Shown here piece after piece: positions 55,388-64,000 of a stretch of DNA of 64,000 bases. Location: positions 12,933,237 to 12,997,236 of the forward strand of contig JAGTTD010000013.1 in NCBI GenBank assembly GCA_018398585.1. The letters are read 5' to 3'. The DNA comes from Simmondsia chinensis (Eukaryota; Streptophyta; Magnoliopsida; Caryophyllales; Simmondsiaceae). The position numbers were made by a program, and so were the translations under genes. The notes under the pieces were generated by a model. That model was not told the DNA's origin, did not search any database, and was given only the letters and a program-made list of their open reading frames with translations. Within the stretch, counting starts at the first letter, position 1. The number at the start of each line of letters is the position of its first letter.

Positions 55388-56413
55388 TTTGCATGCAGCC
55401 AAGCCTGAGTTGGTAGAGTACCTTCATGCTTTGTAAGCTCTACTTGATGAGTTTTCGGAGGTATTTACTGTGAGTCCTAGGGATCCACCAAATAGACGAG
55501 AGTTTGATCATCACATCACTCTCAAAGAGGGAACTGACCCGGTTAACCGTAGGCCATATCCATATCAAGCATTCTAGAAGGATATCATCGATTCCTTAAT
55601 TCAGGAGATGTTAATGGCAGGCATCATCCGGAATAGCATTTCGCCTTTTACATCACTGGTTGTTCTGGTCAAAAAGAAAGACGACACCTAGCGATTATGC
55701 GTTGACTATCGTGCTTTAAATAAGATGACAATTAAGGATAAGTTCCCCATCCCCACTGTGGAGGAACTTTTTGAAAAATTGGGTGGTGCATCTTACTTCT
55801 CCAAGCTTGATCTCAAATTCGGTTTGCAGATTCGAATGGTGCCTGAGGATGCGTACAAGACGGCTTTCCGCACTCACATGGAGCATTATAAGTTTACCAT
55901 GATGCCTTTCGGTTTATCCAATGCTCCATCAACATCTGAAAGTCTAATGAATGACATATTTCGACCCTTGCTACCCCATTATGTTCCAATCTTCTTTGAC
56001 GATATATTAGTCTATTGCACCACGTGGCCGTAACATCGAGAAAATCTTCACTCTGTTTTGGGCATACTCTTCCAACATCACCTCATGGTCAACAAGGCCA
56101 AATGTACCTTTGAAGCCCACCAAATCGAGTACCTTGGTCACTTTGTGTCTAGGAGCAGGGTAGTTGCCGATCCTAGCAAGCTGGCGGCTGTGGCTGATTT
56201 TCCCCGGCCTACAGCCATTAAGCAGCTTCGCGGGTTCCTAGGCCTCTCTGGCTATTATTGGCACTTTATTGCTCATTACGGGATGATTGCCCAACCCTTA
56301 ACCAAGTTGCTGAAGAAATGCAGTTTTGGGTCGAATCCCGACGCTGAAGCCGCCTTTCAACGCCTTAAAAGAGCATTGACATCCGTAGTAGTTCTAGCTT
56401 TGCCTGACTTCTA
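55388..56413 (+). pseudogene. Element H reverse transcriptase
   Basis: 'FDHHITLKEGTDPVNRRPYP' (about 55505) begins the domain. 'LCVDYRALNKMTIKDKFPIP' is preceded by a TAG. 55725-56033 is open: 'LGGASYFSKLDLKFGLQIRM', 'FTMMPFGLSNAPSTSESLMN' and the catalytic 'PIFFDDILVYC'. 56058-56414 has 'HLMVNKAKCTFEAHQIEYLG' and 'KQLRGFLGLSGYYWHFIAHY'. The F-D-D site is kept, but at least four stops interrupt the domain. Confidence 0.87.
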
Positions 56414-56810
56414 GACAATGTTTTTCATTGAGACAGATGCTTCCAATATAGACATTGGGGCAATCCTTATGCAGCAAGGAAGGTCACTCGCCTTCAGAAG
56501 TAAAACCATGGCTCAAAGGCACCAGTCCATATCAATGTATGAGTGAGAACTCCTTGCAGCTGTCTTCGCTATAGACAAATGGCAACAATATTTAACTAGT
56601 CGCCATTTCGTTATTCGCACTGACAAGTAGAGTCTCAAGTTTCTCCTAGAACAATGCCTCCTTACCTCACTTCAATTTCTGTGGTTCGCAAGTCTGATTG
56701 GTCTTGATTACGAGATCACCTATAAGAAGGGCACCGAGAATCATACCGCTCATGCATTATCTCGCCTTTCGAGCTCAGAGGTCTTACGTATGGCGTTATC
56801 CACTATCTCG
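56414..56810 (+). pseudogene. Element H RNase H
   Basis: 'MFFIETDASNIDIGAILMQQ' and 'LAAVFAIDKWQQYLTSRHFV', then 'IRTDK' with a TAG in place of the next residue, 'SLKFLLEQ', and 'IGLDYEITYKKGTENHTAHA' show the domain in order. Nonsense codons at about 56414, 56545 and 56629 break it. Confidence 0.83.
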
Positions 56811-56869
56811 ACAAATTTTTGGCGTCAAGATCAGGCCCTCACTGGATTAGTAATGATAAGTTGGCATAG

Positions 56870-57930
56870 CCTCTCTCACATCCATGATTCACTTGGCTTC
56901 ATGACCAGCTAAGTCATCATAGACACCTAGCGGTGGGAGCTGTTGTCTCCTTGCGCAATTTGATCCTTCTGTGGATGCATGACTCTCCTCAATGGGGACG
57001 CTCCGGCTTGGAATCAACTTATAGGCGAGCTCAAACACTCTTTTATTGGCCTGGTCGCATGTGAGACGTCAAATAGTATGTTCGCAATTGCAAAATGTGT
57101 CAGTAGAAGAAATATGAGACGGTTGCCTCTCCGGGATTACTTCAGCCACTACCCAATCCTTGCACGGTCTGGAGTAGTATTTTGCTTGACTTCATTGATG
57201 GCCTCCCGCCTTCTTCAGGGTTCACGGTAATTCCCATTGTTGTGCATCGCCCCAGTAAGTATGCTTACTTCCATGCCCTCTACCATCTTTACTCTACCGC
57301 CGACATTAATCAATTCTTCTTGGACCAGATCTAATAGCTACATGGGTTTCCTGATTCCATCATTAGTGACCGAGATCCGATCATTATCAGCACGTTTTGG
57401 CATGAGCTTTTCAGTCACCTTCGGACTCAGCTGAATTTATTTCCTCTTCTTACCATCCCTAGTCCGATGGTCAAACCGAAGTTCTCAACCGATGCCTTGA
57501 GACTTATGCCAGATGTATGGCGGGTGAGTGCCACGGCTTCTCAAGCCACGCTGTACAAAGTTTTCTATGGGTAGCCACCGCTAATTCACCTTTCACATCT
57601 TCCGAGCGAGTTCGCTGTTGAGGCAATCCATCATAGCCTCCATTAGGCGTCGCAAGCATCACTTGCACCGTGCTCAAAATTGCATGAAGCAACAGGGAGA
57701 TCGCCATCGTTCGAACTGGAAGTTTCAGATTGGCAACTTTGTTTGGCTCAAGATTCAAAGTTATCGCCAACAAAGCGTCACCTACTGCCAGTTCCATAAA
57801 CTCACTCCATAATTCTATGGGCCATTCTGGATTTTTGACTGCATTAGGTTAGTCGCCTACAAGCTGGATCTACCAGGTCATGCCGCCATACACCGTACTA
57901 TTCATGTTTTCCTTCTAAAGAGGTGCAGCA
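56870..57930 (+). pseudogene. Element H integrase
   Basis: Blocks appear in alternating frames: '[19 protein letters not shown]'-like codons (57180-57240), '[20 protein letters not shown]' (57275-57330), 'GFPDSIISDRDPIIISTFWH' (57345-57405) with the second Asp, 'QTEVLNRCLETYARCMAG' (57470-57520) with the Glu, and 'YRQQSVTYCQFHKLTP' (57765-57812). 'RTIHVFLLKRCS' follows. Frameshifts are frequent; the enzyme is dead. Confidence 0.78.
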
Positions 57931-57989
57931 TGGCTCTTACCAACACCACACCCCTGCCTTTAACGTGGTCGGCCGCCACACTCCTGCCT

Positions 57990-58160
57990 CAACCTGATCG
58001 CATCTTGGACCACAGAGAAGTTCGCCGCTACAGCATTGCCGCCACTTAAGTTTTGGTATAGTGGCAGGGCCAATCAGCAGAAGATGCAACTTGGGATTTC
58101 CTTCACGACCTCCAGCTCCGATTTCCAAACTTTGACCCTTGTGGACAAGGGTCTAGTCTT
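57990..58160 (+). pseudogene. Element H chromodomain
   Basis: Codons read 'ILDHREVRRYSIAAT', a stop, 'VLV', a stop, 'WQGQSAEDATWDFLHDLQLR' and FPNFD. The 'VLV.W....EDATW' pattern is the chromodomain end of chromovirus integrases, which binds modified chromatin. Two nonsense codons lie in its core. It ends just before the purine tract (about 58155-58171, GCGGGGGGTAT). Confidence 0.75.
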
Positions 58161-58171
58161 GCGGGGGGTAT

Positions 58172-58583
58172 TGATACAAATGCTAGTGCCACGGCAACTG
58201 CGACATCAGTCCTGATGCCACGTCACTTCGCCACCTCAGCCCCAGAGCTCCCCATCTTATGAGCTCATAACTATACATAGGGGTATTTAGTTAGGATATT
58301 TCCCTTGCTTGGATGATGTGAATATACCTTTGTCTCTCTCCCCCAAATTCTCTCTAATCCTCTCCCCTTTTTTCTAGTTTTCTCCTCCCCCCCCCCCCCC
58401 CCCCCCACTTTTAGCTAATATACTTAATGTATCAATATAGCAATACAAATCTAGGATAGTAATCTAGCTATCCCTTAGTTGCCATTATCAATAGCATGAT
58501 TGGATTGTGTGGTTGTAAGATATTGTGTGGATTGGTGTTAGATCTTGATTGATTAAGATAGGATCACATCTCGGATCCTATCT
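58172..58583 (+). repeat. Element H 3' LTR
   Basis: TGATACAAATG...GGATCCTATCT. It contains a 20-base C run (58387-58406) where the 5' LTR has only six, and an extra block near 58195 ('ggcaactgcgacatc'). Confidence 0.87.
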
Positions 58584-58740
58584 CCATGATTTCGTCCACT
58601 TATGCTTAAATTATTTCTCTACTCTCAATTTAATGCTAGTATAAATTTTTCTTTTCTTTTCTTTTTAGCTTTCTCTTTAATGAGATTTAAAAAAACAAAA
58701 AAAACAAAAAATTTCCCATGCCCCTTGTAAATTTTAAAAT

Positions 58741-59130
58741 GTTTAACCCACGATGGATTAAAAAAATCCCATATTGGAATGTTTAAAACCACAATTGAAT
58801 CGAAAGATTCCATGTGGATGTGGCTCGTATGGGAAGCAGGTTTAACCCACAATGGATAAAAAAAATCCTATGTGAGTGTGTTTAAAACCATGATGGAATT
58901 GAAAGATTTCTCGTGGGCATGACATGAAGGGGTAGCAAGTTGACCCACAATAAATTGAAAAATCCTAAGTGGGGATATTTAAACCTACAATGAAATTGAA
59001 AGATTTCATGTAAGCATGACCCAAAGGGGTATCAAGTTAACTCACGATGGATTGAAATTTCTACGTGAAGGTGTCTAAACTCACAACGGAATCAAAACAT
59101 TCTCGGTAGGAATTGTCCAAAAGAGCATGC
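58741..59130. repeat. Four degenerate tandem repeats of about 99 bp
   Basis: Units start at 58741, 58840, 58939 and 59036, each beginning 'gttta/gacccac.atgga.t.aa' and containing 'ttgaa.gaaagatt.c.tg'. No coding. A related unit lies on the other side of element H at about 52805-52910, so the array predates H. Confidence 0.75.
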
Positions 59131-59435
59131 TAAATTTGCAAACACCAAGTTTGTTATAACCAAAAAGAAGAAGAAGAAGAAAGAAACTCGGGTTTCAATG
59201 TAAAAATTTTGAGGCAGATATGATGGAATTTCTTGCACAAAATATTTAGACGAACTTGAGCAAATTTCAATTTTCAATTTTTTGCTCAACATTATCATAC
59301 TATATAAATTTATGTATGCTGTATGAGGTTAAAGGGAGTCATTTATACCTTAGGGTTTGACTCAATTTTCTAATGCTATGGAATAACATAGTAATATTGA
59401 GGGTCGGAGATGGCTTTCAGACACACACCCATCCA
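59131..59435. other. Unassigned region
   Basis: Contains a (GAA)n-like stretch at 59165-59185. No gene is supported. Confidence 0.4.
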
Positions 59436-59590
59436 TAGAGGTGGCCAGTGGGCCGGGTTGGGCTAGGCTTCCTTCACCGGGCTGGGCCCCGGGCCTTGCC
59501 CGTTGGGGAGTAGCCTGCCCCCCAACGGTTATAGGCAGCAATTGGGAAGCAACGGCTTTCCCCCAATTTAAGAAAAATAATTTTTTTTCC

Positions 59591-59600
59591 CTATAAATAC
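59591..59600 (+). promoter_or_regulatory. TATA box of the hAT gene
   Basis: CTATAAATAC, about 250 bp before the ATG, in the expected place between the hAT end and the coding region. Confidence 0.5.
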
Positions 59601-59841
59601 TAATCCAAAATTTTCATTTCACCGCCACAATTTCTCCATCCAAGTCTTTCTTCTCTACATTTGCTCTAAATTTCCGAAGTTCGAAGTTGCAACTATGTTC
59701 TGCTCATAGAATCTCGTAGAAGTTCAAATTCTAGTTTTTGCTTCGGTAAATTTAGCATCGAAATTTTATTTGTTTGTCATTTTTATTTATCGAACTACCA
59801 TTCTTAGTTGCATTCTTTAATTAATAATCAACAATACTACC

Positions 59842-60084
59842 ATGGCATACAATTCATCTTCAACTGGAGTCGGTCAATCTAGTTCAACCTCTTCACGACC
59901 ACCTAAAATTCCTAGGACGGGAAGAGTTGTCGAACTTAATCCCCAGGACCGAACATTTTTAGAACTCGATCCGTCACCTCATTACACAGACACTTTAAAT
60001 TGGGAGGAGCAACAACAGTACTACCAAAACAAGGGATTTCCTAAATCAGGGGGTACTGAAACTTCAAAAACCAAAGAAGAACCC
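59842..60084 (+). pseudogene. hAT transposase, N-terminal 81 codons
   Basis: The frame opens MAYNSSSTGVGQSSSTSSRP, a Ser/Thr-rich start typical of plant hAT transposases, and continues 'RVVELNPQDRTFLELDPSPH' and 'KGFPKSGGTETSKTKEEP' to 60084, where the LTR of E begins. The BED zinc finger and catalytic domain are not in this piece, so the identification rests on the terminus, the layout and the general style. The last codons of the open frame (YYDSR) belong to the LTR. Confidence 0.5.
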
Positions 60085-60419
60085 TATTATGACTCAAGGT
60101 AATTCTTGAATCATAACTTAGGCTTGAAGAAGAATTGAGATGAGAATTGACAGAATTAGGGTTGAGAAAAGAGGAAATTAATTTCATTCATTAACATGAA
60201 TCTTATTACAAGAGATGACTAGCTATTTATAGAAGACACCTAACTCAAAAGATACAAAGAGTCGGGACAGCAATAACAACAGCACAGCTGCCAAAAAAAA
60301 AAAAACAGAACACAAGCCAACTAATCCAACTAACAACCGACTTTCCCGCCAAAATGCCCCATTCAAACCCCTACATGAATTTTAAAAACAAGAATACCTA
60401 AACAGCTCCAATCATGACA
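60085..60419 (-). repeat. Element E 3' LTR
   Basis: TATTATGACTC...ATCATGACA, 335 bp, with the outer TG decayed to TA. The adjoining minus-strand tract TGAGGGGAGGGTAT (60420-60433) is the polypurine tract. Confidence 0.82.
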
Positions 60420-60447
60420 ATACCCTCCCCTCAAGAACATTCTTGCC

Positions 60448-60815
60448 TCAAGAATGAAAAGAAGGAAATTGTGTCCTTGGAAAGTGCAATTCTTCCCACG
60501 AAGTATGCTGTGGATCCAAGTTAGCCCATTGAACAAGCACCTCCTCTCTTTTCTTGTGCTGGTGCTGCAATTCTTGGGACTCCAGGACAGCCAAAGGACC
60601 TTGCATCAGAATACCATTGGAAGCAACAGCTGGAGGTGTTGCAGAACTGGAAACTCCATTGGCCAAGTGCTTCTTCAAGAGGGAAACATGAAATACAGGA
60701 CGGACGCATGAGTCTATAGGCAAGTCAAGTCTATAGCAGCCGATCCAATCTTCTCCAAGATCTCATAAGGGCCAAAATAATGAACACCAAGCTTGACATT
60801 CTTACGAACAGCAAC
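60448..60815 (-). pseudogene. Element E integrase C-terminus with chromodomain
   Basis: The 91-codon frame from 60723 reads 'CVRPVFHVSLLKKHLANGVS', a variable linker, then 'KREEVLVQWANLDPQHTSWE' and 'LHFPRTQFPSF', a clear chromodomain-type end that runs to its natural stop. Upstream (60815-60724) 'VRKNVKLGVHYFGPYEILEK' is readable with a frameshift. The hAT element interrupts the gene just before this. Confidence 0.85.
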
Positions 60816-62368
60816 TAGGGCTATAAATGAGCCGAGCCGATCGTATAGCTTGGCTCGTTATGAGCTCAAGCCGAGCCAAGCTGGCTCATTGAGCTTAATA
60901 AGCCGAACCTGAGCCATATAAAGCTCGAGCTCGTGAGTTCACGAGCCTAAATACAAAAGGTAGTTTATGCTATACAATGTTTATTCAACTACTCATTCAC
61001 ATTAGTGGTAATTAAAGTTTTAAATATTGTAATTACTAGTTTTAAATAAATGTTACAAATTATTTACGAAAAAAGGGGTAACTAAATGTGCATGCAAGTA
61101 TGTAAATTCCAATGCTGATGTTAAGACTCTCGTGCTGCACATGCTTGCCTTTACATCTTTCAAGAGTAAAATATGTATTTTAAGTATTTGTTTATTTTCT
61201 AAAATAAAAATAAAAAAATAAGTGTATAAGTTGTTAAAATTTAGTTTCATGCACTCCCTCATGAACAAAAATGAACCCTTTTATCCTTTGTCCAAAACAC
61301 ATTTTGACATATATATATTAATCTTTTGTGCTATGTAATTGAAATTAAAAAGTTGGTACGTCTTCTATTAATTTTTCAACTTTTATTAAATTATTTCTGA
61401 CTTGTTTTTCTTTTCTTTTTTTTTCTTTTTTTGTAGGAGGGGCAGGCCAAAGAGGAGTTGGCTAGAGACGATCCGACACAACCTAACCCACCTAAACCTA
61501 AGGGAGGAGATGGCCTTAAATAGAGCTCAATGGAGGGCTAGCATAAGGATAGCGGATGTAGCAGCGTAAAGTAGTGCAGCAAATGGCCGGTAGTTTAGGA
61601 TTTTTAGGCAGCCATAACCCCTGGTAGTGCATTTATCTTCTGTTTTGTTGCTTTTCGTTTATTCCTGTATTATTGGGCATGTACTATTTGCTCTACTATG
61701 TGCCTTAGTTATCTTCTGTGGGATATATTTTATAGTGCTAGTTTTACGCTGTACCTTTGCTGATGTATTGTTGCTTCCATGGTTCCTAGGATACCATGTT
61801 CTCTTGACGACTCAATCTTCAGGATGGGGGTCCTTGGAAACAGCCTCTCTTCCACCCGGAAGGGGGAAGGCTGCGTACATCCACCCCCCTAGACCTTGCT
61901 TAGTGCGGGAGCCACTGTGGCACTGGGACTGTTGTTGTTGTTGTTGTTATTTTGCTTTTCTTTTTTTAGGTTCAAATCAAATCGAATATTTTTGATATTT
62001 GATTTATTTATCTTGCAGTAGTTCTACATTAGTTTATAATATATGCACTTTAGTGTATGTTCTTTTAAGATATATGTTAATTTATTTGTCTTGCTTCTAT
62101 TTTGTTCATTTTTATATTATTTGTTATAGAAATTATAAGTTTGCAATTCAAAATTTAGGCTTAGTTGAGTAATTTAAACAAAAATAAGGTAAGGTGAATG
62201 ACTCCAAGTGAGATAAGCTTGAGGTCGAACTTATGGTGAGCCGGGCTCGAGCTCGGCTCGGGCTTGACAAGCTTTGAGCCAAGCTCGAGCCAAGCTAAAT
62301 GTTGACAAGCCGAGTTTCGAGCCTAATGAGCTCGGGCTCGGCTCAACTAGACTCATTTACACCCCATA
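60816..62368. mobile_element. Non-autonomous hAT element (1553 bp), TSD ACAGCAAC
   Basis: The 8-mer ACAGCAAC flanks both ends (60808-60815, 62369-62376). The left end reads TAGGGCTATAAATGAGCCGA, and the right end on the other strand TATGGGGTGTAAATGAGT. Both edges are packed with 'gagccgagc' / 'gagctcg' words, the subterminal repeats of hAT elements. There is no transposase. An RTE LINE 3' end sits inside at 61435-61948; the rest of the interior is AT-rich. Removing it restores the integrase of element E. Confidence 0.88.
61435..61948 (+). pseudogene. RTE-type LINE 3' end inside the hAT element
   Basis: 45 open codons, stop included (61435-61569), read 'RRGRPKRSWLETIRHNLTHL' and 'EEMALNRAQWRASIRIADVA', the C-terminus of RTE RT. 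A 3' UTR of about 360 bp and a (TTG)n tail end near 61948. The piece is severely 5'-truncated. The 3' UTR from 61833 is shared with the SINE at 43003 and with the RTE copy at 16313. Flanks are CT-rich, so the target duplication (perhaps 'cttttcttttttt') cannot be fixed. Confidence 0.85.
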
Positions 62369-62376
62369 ACAGCAAC

Positions 62377-63011
62377 TGAATATTGCCTGTATGGTTGAAG
62401 CTTTAAGTAAACCTGATCACCAACATCAAAAGTTCTATCAGAACGTTTCTTATCCGTAAAAGTTGCATTCGTGCTTGAGCCACTTGCAAGTTTTCCTTAA
62501 GATGTTGTATAAGCTGCCTTCTTTGCTATAAGAACTCCTTGACTTCTGTTATCACAGCCACAGCTCCTTGAAGGCCCATAGGTGAGAGAGGATCATAATC
62601 ATAGAGTGCCTTAAAAGGAGTAGACCCCAAGGATGAGTGAGAGTGACTATTTGTGCCAAACTTCTGCTAAGGAAATCCATCGGTGCCATTGCTTTGGATT
62701 GGAGAAAATCATTCCTCTCAAGTATTGTTCCCCACAGTGATTAACTCTTTCTGTTTGTCCATCCATTTGAGGATGATAAGAGGAGCTAAGAGCAAGCGTA
62801 GAGCCAAGCAAGAAGAATAACTCCTGCCAAACCTATCATGATCTGAAGTGATAGACTGAGGCAACCCATGAAGCCTATAGATGTGATCTAGAAACAATTG
62901 TGCCAATCTTGCAGCTGTAATGGGATGGTTGAGGCCAATAAAATGCCCAAACTTAGTAAAACAATCAACCACAACCCAAATTACCTCCTTCCCCTCAGAC
63001 TTGGGTAATCC
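62377..63011 (-). pseudogene. Element E integrase core, partial
   Basis: From 63011 leftward: 'GLPKSEGKEVIWVVVDCFTK', 'FLDHIYRLHGLPQSITSDHD' with the second catalytic Asp region, then a frameshift and 'ILKWMDKQKELI' where Q-T-E-R is expected. 'WHRWISLAEVWHK'-like codons and 'KRSDRTFDVGDQVYLK' (about 62440-62400) follow in broken frames. The zinc finger and first Asp lie beyond the cut at 63012. Confidence 0.8.
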
Positions 63012-64000
63012 TGTTGGGAAAATATATTTTTTGTTTGGAAAAATAAACAATGATACCGATCGTTGGGTTCACAATTTTTCAACTGTGGTCACAACAAGAG
63101 GTACCTATTAGAGTACTTAAAGTAGGAGACTCTTCTCTCTACCTAAGCCCCCGGTCAAAGAGTCACGCTTCGTGACATCTCACCAGCCAGAGTTCTCGGG
63201 AATAGGATTATCTCTATAAATCCTTGTGCCCTAATACCGATTGTTGGGACAAATTTCAAAAATTCTCCCTAATTTTATAAAGTTGACATAGCGGAAGGGT
63301 TTAGAATTCATAATTTTAAACCTATGGTTAATTTAAAATTCCTATTTTTAAATCTATAGATTTAAATTCATAAGTTTAATCTACAAATCTAAATTCTTAA
63401 TTTAGATTAACTGGCCATCTACTATAACACATTCTTAAAAATACATAAGCTTAAACAGGCATAATAACGGATATTGTAAATAAATAGAAAAGTAAAAATT
63501 AAAAGCGAAGGAAAGGAGAACATACGTGGATTTGCTCTAAAGTAAGAAAACTGAAAAGAAATAGTAATCTTCAAAAGAATACTAGAAATTGAGACCTCGC
63601 GATCTTCTACTTAATGACCTCAAGCTGCCCGGATGATGGGCTTCGAAAAATATTAAACTAGGAAAGAAAAATTTTAACTGAAAATTTTCTCTCCCGTTAG
63701 GTCTTCGAAACAATTTCAAAAATGCTAAAAAATTTGTATTCATTGAATGCCAAACCTCTAAAACAGGTACTCCTATATATATTAGTGTACCGGAGCAAAA
63801 AATAGGCTGATTTTCAATGTGGGATTCGCCCAGTTGAAATCAAAACGCATCGTATCATCCAAAGAACACATAAAACAATGCGTTTTATCACAGTTTAAAA
63901 TCGCGTGGCTTTTTAATTCAAAACCCATGTCACGTGTCGCACGCCTATTGGTCAAGGTCGAGGCACGGGGACTACTCCCCTAGGCAGCCTAGTGAGCGAC
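63012..64000 (-). mobile_element. LTR-retrotransposon end(s) running off the window
   Basis: At 63012 TGTTGGGAAAATAT interrupts E. At 63242 another TGTTGGGACAAATT is preceded by 'ccctaataccgat', whose minus strand reads ATCGGTATTAGGG, like a primer site next to a 5' LTR. The sequence right of 63242 therefore looks like the LTR of a minus-strand (probably copia) element longer than 759 bp. The 230 bp between could be what is left of an internal region or of a second LTR. A third 'ataccgatcgttggg' stands at 63053. No coding domain is visible to 64000. Confidence 0.45.

Larger units (their letters stand above)
52915..58583 (+). mobile_element. Element H: degenerate small-LTR chromovirus, plus strand
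   Basis: LTRs at 52915-53282 and 58172-58583 bound PBS, gag, protease, RT, RNase H, integrase, a chromodomain and a PPT, the chromovirus order. A solo LTR splits it at 54988-55387. Flanks ATCCA and CTCCA near the ends may be a mutated target duplication. Many stops show it is inactive. Confidence 0.88.
59436..60084 (+). mobile_element. Left end of an autonomous-type hAT transposon, cut by element E
   Basis: The sequence from 59436, TAGAGGTGGCCAGTGGGCC, has the hAT terminal form and is followed by GGGC/CCGGG-rich subterminal sequence. A TATA box (CTATAAATAC, 59591-59600) and a leader of about 240 bp precede an ATG at 59842. The element is interrupted at 60085 by E; its other end lies beyond the window or is lost. 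Confidence 0.6.
60085..63011 (-). mobile_element. Element E: small-LTR chromovirus (Reina-like), truncated
   Basis: The left (3') LTR (60085-60419), a PPT, a chromodomain-bearing integrase end and part of the integrase core are present on the minus strand. A hAT element interrupts it (60816-62368), and another LTR element cuts it at 63012, inside the integrase core. The rest lies beyond the window or is lost. Confidence 0.82.

Overview
The window looks like nuclear DNA of a flowering plant. It is AT-rich and built almost entirely from plant-type transposable elements in several nested generations: Tat-like Ty3/gypsy elements with an antisense extra ORF, small-LTR chromoviruses, Ty1/copia elements, L1 and RTE LINEs, hAT and Mutator-like DNA elements, and a SINE. 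The only host-type protein I can recognise is an F-box relative, and it is broken. I see no intact host gene, tRNA gene or CRISPR array. All calls come from reading the bases and translations by eye; no search was run.

Layout. 1-2407: L1-type LINE, its 5' part inverted relative to its 3' poly(A) end. 2420-11880: an old copia pol fragment split by element A (3168-11753, TSD ATAGC). A is a Tat-like retroelement with no recognisable gag or pol but with an antisense ORF; its 5' LTR holds a 1.4 kb solo LTR (3876-5298, TSD GACTC). 11880-18004: mostly unassigned DNA with a possible promoter/first exon on the minus strand (12660-13050), hAT-like repeats rich in GGGTCGGGT (14955-16245) and an RTE LINE 3' end (16313-17100, minus).

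18005-40780: element B, a degenerate Tat-like retrotransposon (gag, PR, RT, RNase H, INT, seven 39-bp repeats, antisense ORF, then an antisense F-box gene fragment before the 3' LTR). Two chromoviruses sit inside it on the minus strand: C (25230-30850, TSD GCATG, nearly intact, LTRs about 3.5 % diverged) and the older D (32878-38219).

40781-50549: copia fragment F (minus) carrying a 225-bp SINE whose head derives from 5S rRNA and whose tail is RTE-like (42895-43119, perfect 14-bp TSD); an L1 remnant split by copia element G (44991-50549, TSD ACCCT); and a Mutator-like MITE inside G's right LTR (50051-50505). 50550-52914: the rest of the L1 remnant, a probable Athila/Tat-type LTR and an (AT)n tract. 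52915-58583: chromovirus H (plus), itself split by a solo LTR (54988-55387) and inserted in a tract of about 99-bp tandem repeats. 59436-63011: 5' end of a hAT gene interrupted by chromovirus E (minus), which is interrupted by a non-autonomous hAT (60816-62368, TSD ACAGCAAC) holding an RTE 3' end. 63012-64000: LTR ends of another retroelement that interrupts E and runs off the window.

The genes do not form a pathway. They are replication genes of successive elements, nearly all disabled by stops, frameshifts or later insertions. The most unusual items are the 5S-headed SINE, the F-box fragment inside a Tat-like element, the aORF-only element A, and the 5'-inverted LINE.
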